This document shows, piece after piece, positions 30,600 through 42,884 of a stretch of DNA of 64,000 nt. This stretch comes from Corbicula japonica (taxonomy: Eukaryota; Mollusca; Bivalvia; Venerida; Cyrenidae), in NCBI GenBank assembly GCA_038501625.1, contig JAZAYU010000062.1:2431265-2495264 (forward strand), in the 5' to 3' direction. The position numbers and the translations under genes were made by a program. The notes under the pieces were generated by a model. It did no database searches. It had not been told where the DNA came from and saw only the letters and a list, made by a program, of their open reading frames with translations. How positions within the stretch are numbered: position 1 is the first letter of the stretch; each line of letters opens with the position of its first letter.

Positions 30600-30915
30600 T
30601 GTAATATAATAAGCAACTACAGCGATATTAGTTCGTACTCGGTGAACCTGTAAGAAGGTCGGTGTGTCAGTGCAGCTTGCACTGGACACACGGCCTGCGG
30701 ATAGGGTCAACCTGTGTATCGCTGTGGTTGCAAACTATTTATTATTACAATAATTATATAAACTGGCCTATATATACTGGAGTAGCAAGGCAGTTGCTTT
30801 CCAGATCTAGAGAGTGGCAGTCTTAGTAGCTCGTCCGAGGGACCACGACGAGGGCTCCTGGCCGTAACAGACTTACACTTTGTTAGTCTCTTCTATGCGG
30901 TAGCATAACGCTACA
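30600..30915 (+). repeat. 3' LTR
   Basis: Matches the 5' LTR base for base as far as I can read it, implying recent insertion. The preceding polypurine tract is weak (AATGGAGATAT). Confidence 0.9.
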
Positions 30916-31393
30916 TAAACAATGTTTACAATGACCTCTTAACTGAAACAAAAAGTAGATCAAGGAAACAGAAAAATAAATATTAGACATCTCAAAACTG
31001 GGTACAGGAATAAATTTGTTATTTTACAATATTTACCAACTGAAAAAAAATTTGTATTTTCCAAGAAAATTTGAGTAGTAGGGTTTTGAAACTTTTAAAT
31101 CACACCTTTATCATATACCTGGAAGCACACCAATGTTTGACACTATAGATAAGTTAAATAGAAAAAGAAAAAAAAACTTAATAGGTGAAGATACAAGTCA
31201 GAAAAAAACAGTTTTGAATAAGGCAGCCTCCCTTGCTCACACCGTAGAGCATCAGCATGGTTAGCCCGAGATATGTGGATGGGTACTAATTTCACCCCAA
31301 AACTACCTCATTTTTTGCAAAAAGCAAGTGCTGTTAAATTAACAGCCAGTGATCATTCATCATTGTCACAACACTCAGTCAACAGTACAGTCG

Positions 31394-32184
31394 TGTCCGG
31401 TAATCTTGCGCGTCCGGTCACCTTCCGCACTAGTCTACTGATATCCCCTGAAGTGATATTACAGTCACGTTGTGAAAATATCTTAACAATTATTTTGGAC
31501 CTATTTTTAGAACATCTTAAGGGTTAATGTGTCGAAAATTAATACCTGTCTAAGATATTTACATCATCATATTTAATTATTCATGAGTACGGCCACTGAC
31601 CTATTTACCGATAATTTAAGCAAATAATTCTTTTTTTCCATCATCTAGTCCAGGAATGTGTGTCGTGTAATAGACATAAACATCAGAACACATTCTTAAA
31701 CTAATTTAGACCCTTTAACACATACAATTCCAATTTATTTGCAAAAGTTAGTGAATTCAGACCTCATTTCTGTCAGTTCCCACCAATGTGTCAAAATAGT
31801 CAAGGGCATAAATGATAATACGTGCATGATCTTTTTCCTGCAGAAGCATGAAGTGCCATTTTCTCGTATCAAATAAATATAAAACAACAGGAAATTTTAT
31901 GGTTCGTCAAAGACACGTCATCTTTCAAAATATTTCACTGCTGTGACATCATTTTTTCGGGTGCGCAAGATGACCGGACATTTAAATACTGAGTTAAAAC
32001 ATGGTGGTTAACTAGGGTAAACATTGACAACTTCCCAATAGTTTAGGAGTCATGACCAAAATTTCTTTTGTCATTACATGCATGAAAGGTTTCTGAAAAC
32101 AGACAATCAATATTGACACATTTTTTGATAATAAATCAGTAAAAATATTGGCAATTATGCTTAGGTGCGCAAGATTACCGGACA
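31394..32184. mobile_element. Candidate element with 18-bp TIRs
   Basis: TGTCCGGTAATCTTGCGC at the left and its exact reverse complement at the right. A third GCGCAAGATGACCGGACA copy lies inside near 31964 and an extra CGTCCGGTCACC just inside the left end. No clear TSD, no ORF of note. Confidence 0.55.
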
Positions 32185-32779
32185 GCATCGTATTGTTTGA
32201 TTTGATACGACACCATAACCTCTGTGACTTGGGTTCCACCACATCATTTTCAATTCCCTAGATAAAAAAATTTGAATGAATACCAGGATTAATTAAATAT
32301 ATTTTCAATGCATATAGTTAGCTGTAGAAAGATCTGGAAATTTTACAATGTTAACCGGTGCAAAGGAAAGGTGAAGCAAGTGCACAAAACTTTTCATAAA
32401 GCAAAATTGTGTCTAAATTAGGAATTTTTCATTTTATAGACAAAGCAAGCATCTGGTTTAAATAAAATACAGAAACTACCTGGTATCTTCACGTTTACAA
32501 ATTTGATGGTATGAATGAGGGACTTAAATTGTAAACACAGGTTTTTGTGTGAACTTGCAGTGGGCAGCCATTTTGTAAACTGTGCTCGTTGCCGACCATG
32601 TGACAATATTTCAAACGACGATTGGATGTAACAGTGAAAGTCACATGATAAAAAAATGGAGGATTAATGTTAATAAATACAAGTTTTAACTTTCCATAAA
32701 GGTAGTTGACCATTAGACTCTTTATCAGTCGTTATCAGAAAATAAACGACTGTTGTAAACCAAAAACTAGAGGCCTCTG

Positions 32780-33045
32780 TTTGGCTACTGGATGACGTCA
32801 CACTCGCTTTCTGTATCTATATCCTGGCGTCACCAGTTCTCGTTGACCTAGTCATTCAACAGCGTCGGATAAAAAAAATGATGACACAATCACTTACCTT
32901 TTTCAAAGAAATCTTCTATTGTTCATTGCTTTTCAACTTCAACTGAAAATCTTCTTTTGATTCTTTTTAAAACAACAGCAGGGACGATTTGTTTACACTC
33001 AGTGATGTAAATTGTGTCAAAAGTGACGTCACCTGTTCTCGCGCT
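32780..33045 (-). promoter_or_regulatory. Candidate AGBL5 promoter and non-coding first exon
   Basis: The AGBL5 start exon has an acceptor upstream of its ATG, so a 5' non-coding exon must exist. Here, on the same strand, a consensus donor (AAAAAG|GTAAGT, exon end at 32898) follows sequence with two TGACGTCA palindromes (CRE/ATF type, near 32793 and 33024) and a small GC-richer patch with CGCG. No TATA box is seen. The 8-bp-TSD element at 33055 sits immediately upstream. Linking it to AGBL5 is an inference. Confidence 0.4.
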
Positions 33046-33054
33046 AGTTTTAGT

Positions 33055-34619
33055 GGTATCTGGTCAACTCGTACCTAAGTTAACTCGTACCTTAGTCAAC
33101 TCGTACCCTTTCTTGGTCAACTCGTACCTGATCTTTGGTAAACTCGTACCTACCCAAGTCAACTCGTACCCTTTTTGACATAAATCGACGTTATCACGGA
33201 ACGTATACGTATCGACCTTTATATATCGTAATACGAAATCAATAAAATGATTTATTTCTGTGCCAAAACTTGTCGAGCATTTTTTAATGAAGTGGTTATT
33301 GACATTCCGTTTATCTCTTTGCATTTTTTTTTGATGACACACACTTTCCAACTTGAAACAGGTGGCCTAATCGGGACGTTTTCACACATTTATCGGTCAT
33401 AGGAAATACTGTTGTGATAAGAATTAATTTCAATACTTAGGACTGACACTTGCATCAGGCTATTATCTGCACCAACATAAACAATTAAGCGTGTTATTAA
33501 CAATAAACAGATCGTAAAACAAGAGTAAATTTCTTTGAATACAGGTATATAATTAATTAAAATGAAAACGATACCCGTTATTATTACAGAGGAGCCAGGC
33601 GCGTAGGAGCAATTTTTAACATTGGAGCCGCGGAAGTGATGATGCTTGCTGCAAAAATGCAAAGTGGTATATCGACAAAATACCGTCACAAACTGTTTGA
33701 ACGTTGCTTTTAAAGTTCCCTTTTCATCTATTTTAATATATGCGAAATAAAGATGCATTAATAGCATGTATTTGTGCAAAGTTCTATTGAACTGCATTTG
33801 CTGTTCAAGAGATTATGGTAATTTTCTTGTTACTGATGAACGTGCAATGATTGAAGACGGCCATTACGCAGCGTGTTTTCACACTTGAAGTCTTCAGCTA
33901 CGTTTACGCTATTTATCGCTTATCAAAGCTGCTCATTATAGCTCGTGATTTTAATTTACATTTTAATTAGTTTCAATTCATTTAAAACTTACTTATAATT
34001 AATTTAGATTGTCGTGTTGGGAATATATTTGAAATGTCGATTTTGAAATATTTCATCCTATTACTAAATATAGAAAATTCAAGCTTACGGCAGGATTAGC
34101 ACATTCAAATAGTTTACCGAAATGATAAACATAAATTAAATGTTGTTTTTTTGTGAAGTTTAGAGACGTGACTTAATTTGTATGTATTTTGTATTTCTGC
34201 ACGTGAAGCTTTAATTTTGTACATGTATATGAGGACAGCAAATAAGAATCAGTTTGTGTATTTTTGTCTTTTTCACATGTATGCACAGTTCATTGTATGT
34301 TTGCAATAAATTCCGACCAATCTGCGCAAACGTGTACCGACAAATCAACGTACGTAAAAAAGAAAGTGTCTGTGGTCAATTTTCGCCTCTCGATGATAAA
34401 TGACGAAAATTTAACTGGCGAAAATAATACTTAAACAGTTTGTGCCAAAATTGCGAAAATATCACGAAATGTCCCAATTGAATTTATTTTATACAAACCA
34501 GCTGTACGCTGAGTTTTCAGTTATAACACATTCAGAATCAGATGATCAGATGAACATACTTCAAACTCCCCACCCTTGTACCTCTGCCACAGCTCGACAT
34601 TGTATATTTTGTATATGTG

Positions 34620-34659
<40 letters not shown>

Positions 34660-34989
34660 TGCGTGCGTGCGTGCGTGTGTGCGTGCGTGTGTGCGTGTGT
34701 GTGTGTGTGTGTGTCTTATAACTCAAGTTTTGTATTTATGTTGAAAAGTCTTACTTGTTACCCTTGTTATATTATGCTTTTTATACTTATATGTTCACTT
34801 TACATTCTCAGTTGCATTAAATTTTTAATCTGATTACCTTTGTATTTTATTACCGACTCAATCGAATATATTTTTAAAAAGTGGGTACGAGTTGACTAAG
34901 GTACGAGTTGACTAAGGTACGAGTTGACCAAAAAAGGTTACGAGTTGACTAAGGTACGAGTTGACTCAGGTACGAGTTGACCAGAAACC
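33055..34989. mobile_element. 1.9-kb DNA element with 8-bp TSD and terminal iterons, copy A
   Basis: Terminal inverted repeats GGTWTCTGGTCAACTCGTAC, flanked by the 8-bp duplication GTTTTAGT (33047-33054, 34990-34997). Each end carries six inward-facing copies of TCAACTCGTACC at about 16-22-bp spacing. The interior has a GT microsatellite and no transposase; a 135-codon open frame on the minus strand (33390-33797) is conserved with copy B but resembles nothing I know. Non-autonomous; superfamily not assigned (TSD fits hAT, termini do not). Confidence 0.88.
34624..34714. repeat. GT microsatellite in element copy A
   Basis: (GT)n with GC interruptions. Its counterpart is 56706-56802 in copy B. 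It generates false Cys-Val / Thr-His frames. Confidence 0.9.
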
Positions 34990-36401
34990 GTTTTAGTTAT
35001 GCAAAATGCTCTACCATACTGTTTACTGAATGAGTGTATCATGACTGCAACACAGACAAGGGTCAACAAAGGTTGTCTTAGCAATTTTTATTTTTTATTA
35101 TTTAACAATGTTTTCTAAATTTTCACAATGCACATCATTAAAGCAATAAAAAGTCTATTGCAGTTTTTTTCTTGGTCTTGTCAATTCATATTCAATTGTC
35201 AATCCTGTCTCTTAATGTTGATGTAGGTACCCCATGTATCTTTGCAGCCATATGTACAGAAACACCCCTCTCCTTAACCATTTTGTATGCATTCGTCATG
35301 GGAGTTGGGGAATAGAGCCTTAGTCCTGACCTGTCTTTACCAGCTGAAAACCATCAAAACATAAATAGAGCACCTGTCTAATTAAGGTTGTGTACCTCAG
35401 TAAACGGCTTTTATCACATTCAGTAGTTAATGGTATGGTAAAGGTTTTAGAGGTCAGAAACCGGGTCAATATGTAGAGCATTACAGTAAACAAACTTGAT
35501 TAGGAAAGATCGATTTTCTGTAAAATATGGCAAGTTAAATGTTTACTAAAACTGGAATTAGTGAAAAGAGACAAAATTATACATGTGTAAGCATTTTGCT
35601 TGTCATCTTACCTTTATACGAAGCATTATTTATCACTTTTGATAGAAATTGATGTGAGCGTCTGCAACCGAACCGGAAGTGAAATTTTTGAAGGTTTGAA
35701 AGCACAATAAACAATATCAGGGGGTCCAACGTATTTGGTTTTTTCGGAATTGTAAGTGAGCGACATGTTCTCTGCGGAACAAAATGGCGGAAAATTGTGT
35801 GATTTGTTGCATTTCAGGAGATATTTTGACCTGGTAAGTAGATTTATATCAATGTTATCGTAATATAAATACGCCTACCCGGAGGCCAGATGTGTAAGCT
35901 CCACTCGGTTTTTTAACTTATGTTTCTAGAGGCCTAAACAAAAAAGTTATTGAATGTATAAACTGAAAGATTGTTTGTTTACAAAGTGAAAATAGAAAAT
36001 TTTGTGACTTAAAACTGTGTTTTTAGTCAAAATATAACGTTCTTGGACCTATTTTAGCGAAATTATTATCGAGTTTTTGCATATATTTCTTCACGGCGGC
36101 TTTTGCACTTTACATGGGTACTTTATGGCCAATCTTTTTATGTTCAAACACCTTAAATGTTTGGCGTGGAAGTGGTATGCATGTTTTTGTTCGGTGCAGA
36201 ATCTGAATAACACTCATACGCGTTTATATAAGTGAAAGTAAGACACTAGCTGACAAATGTTAAAAATCAAACCAAAAGCCTATATTTTACCCAAACACAC
36301 GGATGTTCCTTTATATCTTTGCCCGAAAATGGCTTTACCAAAACAAGAACTTCATATGTATTTATAATATCAATTAGAATCTACCTACCCATTCTCGTGT
36401 T

Positions 36402-36407
<6 letters not shown>

Positions 36408-36454
<47 letters not shown>

Positions 36455-36463
36455 GTGCGCGTA
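36408..36463. repeat. GT microsatellite
   Basis: (GT)n within the spacer of the large foldback element. Confidence 0.9.
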
Positions 36464-36847
36464 CATATAAATCTATACCCCGATATAAATTTCTTACCAG
36501 TCCAGTCTCTTTTCTTATTTTAGGTGGAATAATAAGTTGTATCTAGGGTTGCACCTGTAGAAGTTGATGCGGGATGGGTAAACGTCATTTCACTATGCCC
36601 CGTATGACGCTCAAGTCTGATTCCCAAGGCTTTTAACTTATTAAGGGTAACACGCTTTTGTAGCCTCCTTCAGTAAGCAAAATTACTTCCATAATCGTTT
36701 TTATTTAAAAAAAAAAGATGCTTTCCTTTTTACGTACAAAAAATTCTAAATATTGTAAATATGACACAGAATATACCCAAGCAACAATACCGAGCATAGC
36801 ATTTTGTTATAAGGGTATTCCGAGATATTTTGACAGGATTATAAGTA

Positions 36848-36998
36848 TCTTGCATGAGTGTGAGGTGAAGATGGAAAAATCTGTCACCGAGGGGGAACTG
36901 TTTTGCGGGAACGAGGCTTTGTCGAGTTCCCGCCAAAACTGTTCACCCGAGGTGACAGATTTTTCTATCTTTACCGAATGTCCCATGCAAGATACTTT
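36848..36998. repeat. Hairpin within the foldback spacer
   Basis: An imperfect inverted repeat: outer AGTATCTTGCATG / CATGCAAGATACT, inner AAAATCTGTCACC / GGTGACAGATTTT and GGGAAC / GTTCCC. It explains the open frames crossing it on both strands. Confidence 0.7.
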
Positions 36999-39900
36999 TT
37001 CTTGCATACCTTTTACTGTTCATTTGTGTATATGTATACAAAATAAATTTTGTTTCCTTACGCTTAAATATTGACGTAAACGTAAATCTTATTATTTATT
37101 GACGTCACTAACTTGAATAAATTACGTCAGATACTTGAAGACTGTAAACTGTAAACTCGCTTCTCGCCAAAAGACAATGGCACTTGACTGTGTATTCGGC
37201 CAGCAAATGCCTTGTGGTCGTAATTAAGGTGTCAAAATAAGTGGCAACTGGGTATATAAGACTGTAGAAAGTGGTCGCATTATGGAATATGGAATAGCGG
37301 GGTGGTCGTATAATCGATGCGAGCGACCATTGAATTATATAGGAAAAATCTGTTCTTTCTAAAAGTGCCCGTAACAGCGGGATGGTGTTGAAATTGAGGT
37401 GGTCACAAGGCGAGAGTTTACTTATCAAGAGGTAGAATAATATACAAGTATAATATGTGGTAGATAATTTTGCATAACAAATACGCGATATGTTCATATT
37501 TGGGTAACAAATCGGCTTTTATTTTGATTATTAACATTTGTTATCAGCTCTTGTCTTACTTTAAATTATATTAACGCATACGAGTGTGTTATTCAGATTC
37601 TGCTCCGAACAAAAACATGCTTACCACTTCCACGCCAAACATTAAAGGTGTTTGAACATAAAAAAAATTGGCCATAAAGTACCCATGTAAAGTGCAAAAG
37701 CCGCCGTGAAGAAATATATGCAAAAACTCGATAATAATTTCGCTAAATAGGTCCTAGAACGTTATATGGTGACTAAAAACACAGTTTTAAGTCACAAAAT
37801 TTTCTATTTTCACTTTGTAAACAAACAATCTTTCAGTTTATACATTCAATAACTTTTTTCTTTAGGCCTCTAGAAACATAAGTTAAAAAACCGAGTGGAG
37901 CTTACACATCTGGCCTCCGGGTAGGCATATTTATATTACGATAACATTGATATAAATCTACTTACCAGGTCAAAATATCTCCTGAAATGCACCAAATCAC
38001 ACAATTTTCCGCCATTTTGTTCCGCAGAGAACATGTCGCTCACTTACAATTCCGAAAAAACCAAATACGTTGGACCCCCTGAATATTTCACACGAATTTA
38101 AATGATTATCGAGAACTGGTAACGCACGAGAACAGGTCACTAGAGGATATTAAATTTTATATTTTCTCTCCAGCTTCTTATCCACTAGACCTGTTGCTCA
38201 TCACAATAATTCATGATAAAACTCGACATAGATAAAGAGTAAATATGCAGCCTTTGTGATATACAAAAGAAGAGGTACAGCACATACTTTATTAAACCAG
38301 CCACAAGAAAGTGTAAACAGCGCACTAAACGACATGATATGGCAAACATTGTGCAGCATTTGTGCAACTCGAAGGTTTAACATATCACAGTTTAGGAGGC
38401 ATTCCAAACAAATAAATCAGTGACCGACAGTGAAGTGGCATGAAAATTGCTATCAGCAACCCTGTTATGATAATGGTAAACATGAATCTTGTAATATGAA
38501 TCTGAGTTTGTTGTATTTTTAATCTAACAGGAGTTAAGTTGTTAATCTCCAGCAGAATGTACTTTACTTGTACGCGCTGAGAATACTGCCTATTTTAAAC
38601 CTCAAGGAAAGATAACTGAAGCTGGCTAAGGATTCTCTGGCGGTTATAGCCTCCAGACAAAATTGGTTTACTACTGTCGCTGTCTGCTGAAAGTACAGAC
38701 ATGCGCAGTGAAACAGTCAAGTTGACCATTAGCAAAAGTGATTGCAGTTAAGAGTTAAAGTTATAAAGTTGGATTTCAATCATGGTGATTCAAAAATGGA
38801 GAATAATATCTCGGCCTTTGGCCTCTCTTCGACTTCTTACTTCAGGGTGTTAGCATTTATTTTATATTCTAGCTTCTCCCACTATGTAGTGACGTGGTAT
38901 TTTAGCGCGAAAAATTTAACCGCCCAGTCGCTCTCTTCATTCAAGATCAGGGTCAGACGGAGTCATTTCATTGCGCATAAATATAATTTGTCAATGCAAT
39001 GGACATTGGATTAGTAATTTATCATTTAGAGCAATAAGAAATTAAAGGAAAGTTTGGGAACTTGTATGAACAAAGCAACAAACTGTAGCATCCTCGTTTG
39101 TTTATATAATAGTTTATATATAATAAACATATACTTATTTACCGTTATAGCAACTTATTTTGCTGTAAAGTTTATTTACCTTTACACTATTCTAACATGT
39201 ATTGGCTTTGGAATGAACAAAAGCGCTTATTTTGCCACAAAATTTTGTTGAAACACCCCAACACTGCCTATACGAGTTTTAACGCATACACGACTAGTGT
39301 AGATTCCGGCCTTCCGATCTGGATCTGCACCGTTCACCTCTTGGTCAGATAAAATCTAATGAATCTAAAACATTCAATGTAGATCACGTACTGTGTAGAT
39401 CCCTATCACACCGCATGGATTTGCCGTCTGATCTGGATCTACAATATTCGCTCATGAGATAACAGCCATATTAGATATGAAATAGTACAGTAAATGCGTA
39501 ATCATGGAATATTGTTATATATAATTTTTATGGCGTATGTTTCGACCACTCCAATAGGTGTCAATTAAAGTTACCGCACACATACGCATAGGGCATATCA
39601 ATCTAATACCAAATCACGTGGACTGGCTGAATTTCGCTCTACAAGAATAAAAAGGTGTCTCCATCGTCAGATTAGCTCTATATATGTTATTGAGCTAAAA
39701 ATGTTGACAGTGGGAATGCCAACGTTTGTTTGTGACTGTTAATGTTAGAAAGCAGCAATGATGATATTGTAAATCATAATGAATATCAAAAGCTATAGTA
39801 CATGTTAAACAACAACGTAATGTCCTTGTTTGGGTCGAGATATTGTGTGGGGTCGCAGGAGGTAGATGTGCAGCCCAGCCTGAACATCTCGAGATGGTAA

Positions 39901-41187
39901 ATGGAGTTAATACTCCCAGCTGATCCGAAAGGTACATTTTCCACGATAGTGCCGAGAGTGTACAGAATCACATGGTATCAATTGTAGAACTATAGCAACA
40001 TTAATTCTATATGATTGTAAATTTAAAGTAGCAAGGATTTGAGTATGAAGTCAAATTCAATTTGAGAATAAATATATGGTGGAATGTGTAATGGTCCCAA
40101 TCTAGTAAGTGTTAGGAGAGTCTTTTTGTACAGAGGATGAAATACTTTATCGCGAATACAATCGCTCTGTTATTAGAGTAACAGACTACAGTATGGTAAC
40201 TATGGAACTTTTGAAAAAGAATGTAGAAGCTCGATCAGTTTTTTTATTCCTACAACTATGTCCTTGCTAATTTAACTTCAGGTGCTCCGGTCTCGGTAAG
40301 ATCATCGGTTGCCTAACCATTGACAATGCTATTAGCTCCGTTTCTTTGCATGCTCGTGTGGTTTTGCATTCAACATTGTCGAATGAGGGTGTGTGTGGGT
40401 GGAACGAATTCAAAAAGGCAACCTGTACTTATTTCTTCATATGCCTGTTAGTACCTGTACTAGCAAGCGAGAAGTTGGTTCACCAAAGGCAATTTGTTTA
40501 AACAGGACCTGGTTTAGACTTTCGGAAGCAAAATGTTTAGCATCTGACAATTTCAAGATGATAACCCATCGGCTTCTCATTTGGTTAATTGATTGCAGTG
40601 GACATGTCATATTGTTAAAAAGTCACATGCTCTCTTTTCCTCTAATTTTTGACAGTGCAGTGAAGCTGTAATTTCTGAACATGGCTCTGATCGTTGGTCC
40701 ACATTCTATGTATGTAATTGCTGTCCAGCCGCCCCACCCTCAATCTCGTTTTCTTATTAAAATGTTGTTGTCACTGATATTATTCCATTCATGCAAAACA
40801 TGCGAAAATTGTATATACTTTTTTGTAATTGTTTCATATGTTTGACCAAGATGCTTTTCAACAAACTTCTGTTGAGATAAAATGGCTTATTTCACTTAAA
40901 ACAGAATTTTTACCCAGCAGAATTATTCCTAGGAGCCATCAACATCAGTCTCGCACCTATCTCACTAAAGTTAGATCTAACAAAATGATAGCGTAGAGGT
41001 TTTCAGATGATTTTAATCAGATTGAGTCTCGCACATATTTTCAGTCATGGCCTTAAGATTGTTTTTTATTTAAATTCTTGCTTATTATATCCACAATCGA
41101 TACTTCATTTTGCAAAAAAGCAGAATGTTTCTGGTATATGTCATCTTGTTGGTTTTGTGTATTATTAAGAGACATGTTTTATAAAGG

Positions 41188-41693
41188 AACATGATGCGAG
41201 TTCAGTTTAACATGTGCATCTGAACACCTGCGTCGACCTAAGATACTTTGTTAGAATAAAAAAAAAACGAGTTTGATAAAGAAACATAAAGAAATGGCTA
41301 AGTTATAACCAACTTTAAGTTCAGTTTTTGTGACAAAATCCAAGTACAGAAAGAGGAAGGGCAGAAATATATCGAATGTTATCTCGATTTATTGATTTTT
41401 GGAATAATAACGTCCCTGTTGTTACAAGCAATAATAATTTGAAAGTTGTACGAAGAAATATTAATGGTAAAGTTATAGCAAAAGTTAAGTTTTAATGACA
41501 AAATCCAAATGCAGAAAGAATAAACAAATTTCTGTCAAATGTTATCGAGACCTAAATATTTTGGCTTCATCATAAGCGTTATAATTTCAAAATTTAATAA
41601 AGAAATGGCAAAGTAATAGCGAACGTTAAATTTTCATGACTAATGGATGGTGATCCCTGTTTATCAGCTTTTCTTTGAAAGGGGTAACCGCAT
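41188..41693. repeat. Bivalve-type dispersed repeat copy (diverged)
   Basis: Same family as 13842-14395, with degraded cores and a TTTTCTTTGAAAGGGGTAAC end. Confidence 0.65.
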
Positions 41694-42034
41694 CATTTTC
41701 ATGTATAATTATTTGTCTTTTTAACATACTATGCAGGCCTGCCAAATCTCCGGACTTTATCCGAAATCTCCGGATATCATACCACTTTTCGGATCTCCGG
41801 GGTATACACGCAAAATCTCTGGAGTTTGCTTCTATTGCAAAATCTTGGATTATATTAATTTCAGATGAGTAACGGTGCAATACATGCGACACTAAAATTT
41901 CCTGTTTATCAACTTAGTCAGTGACACGGTGCATTGGGCAAAACTTTCCTGGTCATTGGGCTTCACTATGTAACTTGCATCTGAGCTTCCCTGGTTGGTA
42001 CGCAGGCAACATTGAGATACGGCGCCCAGGAATA

Positions 42035-42200
42035 TCGAACTTGTACAGGCACCGCCCTATCAGGATACCAATTCACACCTTGGTCGTGTAGACCCTCGGA
42101 GCTTCATACACAGAGAAATTCATGTTAGGCAAGAGGTAGGTTTCCAGAGACCTTTTGATCACAAGCCAAACGCTCTACCACTGGACCAACCCGTCCTGAT
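42035..42200 (-). repeat. tRNA-derived SINE
   Basis: On the minus strand GGGTTGGTCCAGTGGTAGAG followed by GTTTGGCTTGTGATC reads like the 5' half of a tRNA with a pol III A box. A GTTCGATATTCC B-box-like site lies further on. Not a functional tRNA fold. Confidence 0.5.
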
Positions 42201-42884
42201 AAGCCTATAACATGGTAATTGGGTTATAGAACTGAAAATCTACTATAAGCACTTTCTTCCTTTTAAAACAGAAAACAACCGTCTCACTTTCAACTTAAAA
42301 TTTATTGGCTGGTTGTGGAAAACATACACTTATATATCCATGAATGGACCCATCTCACTCAAGTCACCAAGCTATTTTATACTTTTACTTTAAAGGTGAC
42401 TATTATAGGTTTGAGTTTGTTTAACTTTATCATTGACTTGAAGATTGGTTTACTGATGATTTTACTTAAAACCAGCAATATGAATCCATCTCAACAATCA
42501 CACTTTCTACTAAAGAAAAAATAATTGTGCAAAATTAACCATTTTCAATGAAATAGCCAAAATAGTCTTAATTTTTGTACACCTGATAATATAGTATTTA
42601 TATAGACATAATCCCAGTATTTTGTACAGCATTGTTTTCATACGAGGAGAAAACAGTACAATCCTGTATGCAATACCTCAATTCTTTTTCATCCTCTTTT
42701 AACCCATTACTCCGTAGATAAACAATTTTTGTTTGGGCGAACAGTGTAGATCTAGATCAGCTAGCAAATCTGTGCCATCTGATCAGGTTCTACATGGCTC
42801 ACTTTTTTATTCATTATGTTATTTATTACCAAGATGCAACCAGTGCAGTAATGTGTATATATGGAGTAAAGGGTAAAAGGTTTT

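Larger units (their letters stand above)
26693..30915 (+). mobile_element. Non-autonomous LTR retrotransposon encoding only a protease
   Basis: Two 316-bp direct repeats (26693-27008 and 30600-30915) start TG and end CA, and I can read no difference between them. The whole is flanked by 5-bp duplications TAAAC (26688-26692 and 30916-30920). A possible primer-binding site (TGGCGCCGTGACC, 27019-27031) follows the left LTR. The only substantial ORF is an aspartic protease; gag, reverse transcriptase, RNase H and integrase are absent. The remaining interior is non-coding, hairpin- and repeat-rich. It lies in the presumed first intron of AGBL5, antisense to it. Confidence 0.9.
35718..38081. mobile_element. 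Large foldback element with about 505-bp arms
   Basis: Arms 35718-36222 and 37575-38081 are nearly perfect reverse complements beginning CAGGGGGTCCAACG, a hAT-like terminus. The spacer has a GT microsatellite (about 36408-36463) and a further hairpin. I could not find a clean TSD, so the exact ends are uncertain. Confidence 0.8.
38082..42690. other. Intergenic stretch without recognised genes
   Basis: Contains MITE copies, a diverged dispersed repeat (41188-41693), CTCCGGA-rich hAT-like scraps near 41740-41830 and the SINE. A block near 40965-41030 (TTAGATCTAACAAAATGATA) recurs in reverse near 59660-59720. Open frames are short and unlike known proteins. Confidence 0.5.

Noticed and set aside
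34442..34833. Open frames rich in Cys-Val or Thr-His
   Set aside because: Produced by the GT/CA microsatellite in the iteron element; the mirror frames appear in the inverted copy at 56586-56989.
36718..37074. 118-codon frame with frames on both strands
   Set aside because: Explained by the 36848-36998 inverted repeat; no homology recognised.
35718..38081. 8-bp TSD for the large foldback
   Set aside because: Flanks AACAATAT and AATATTTC do not match, so I did not claim a duplication.
42035..42200. Functional tRNA gene
   Set aside because: Only the 5' half looks tRNA-like; acceptor pairing and a proper T-arm are missing, so a SINE is more likely.
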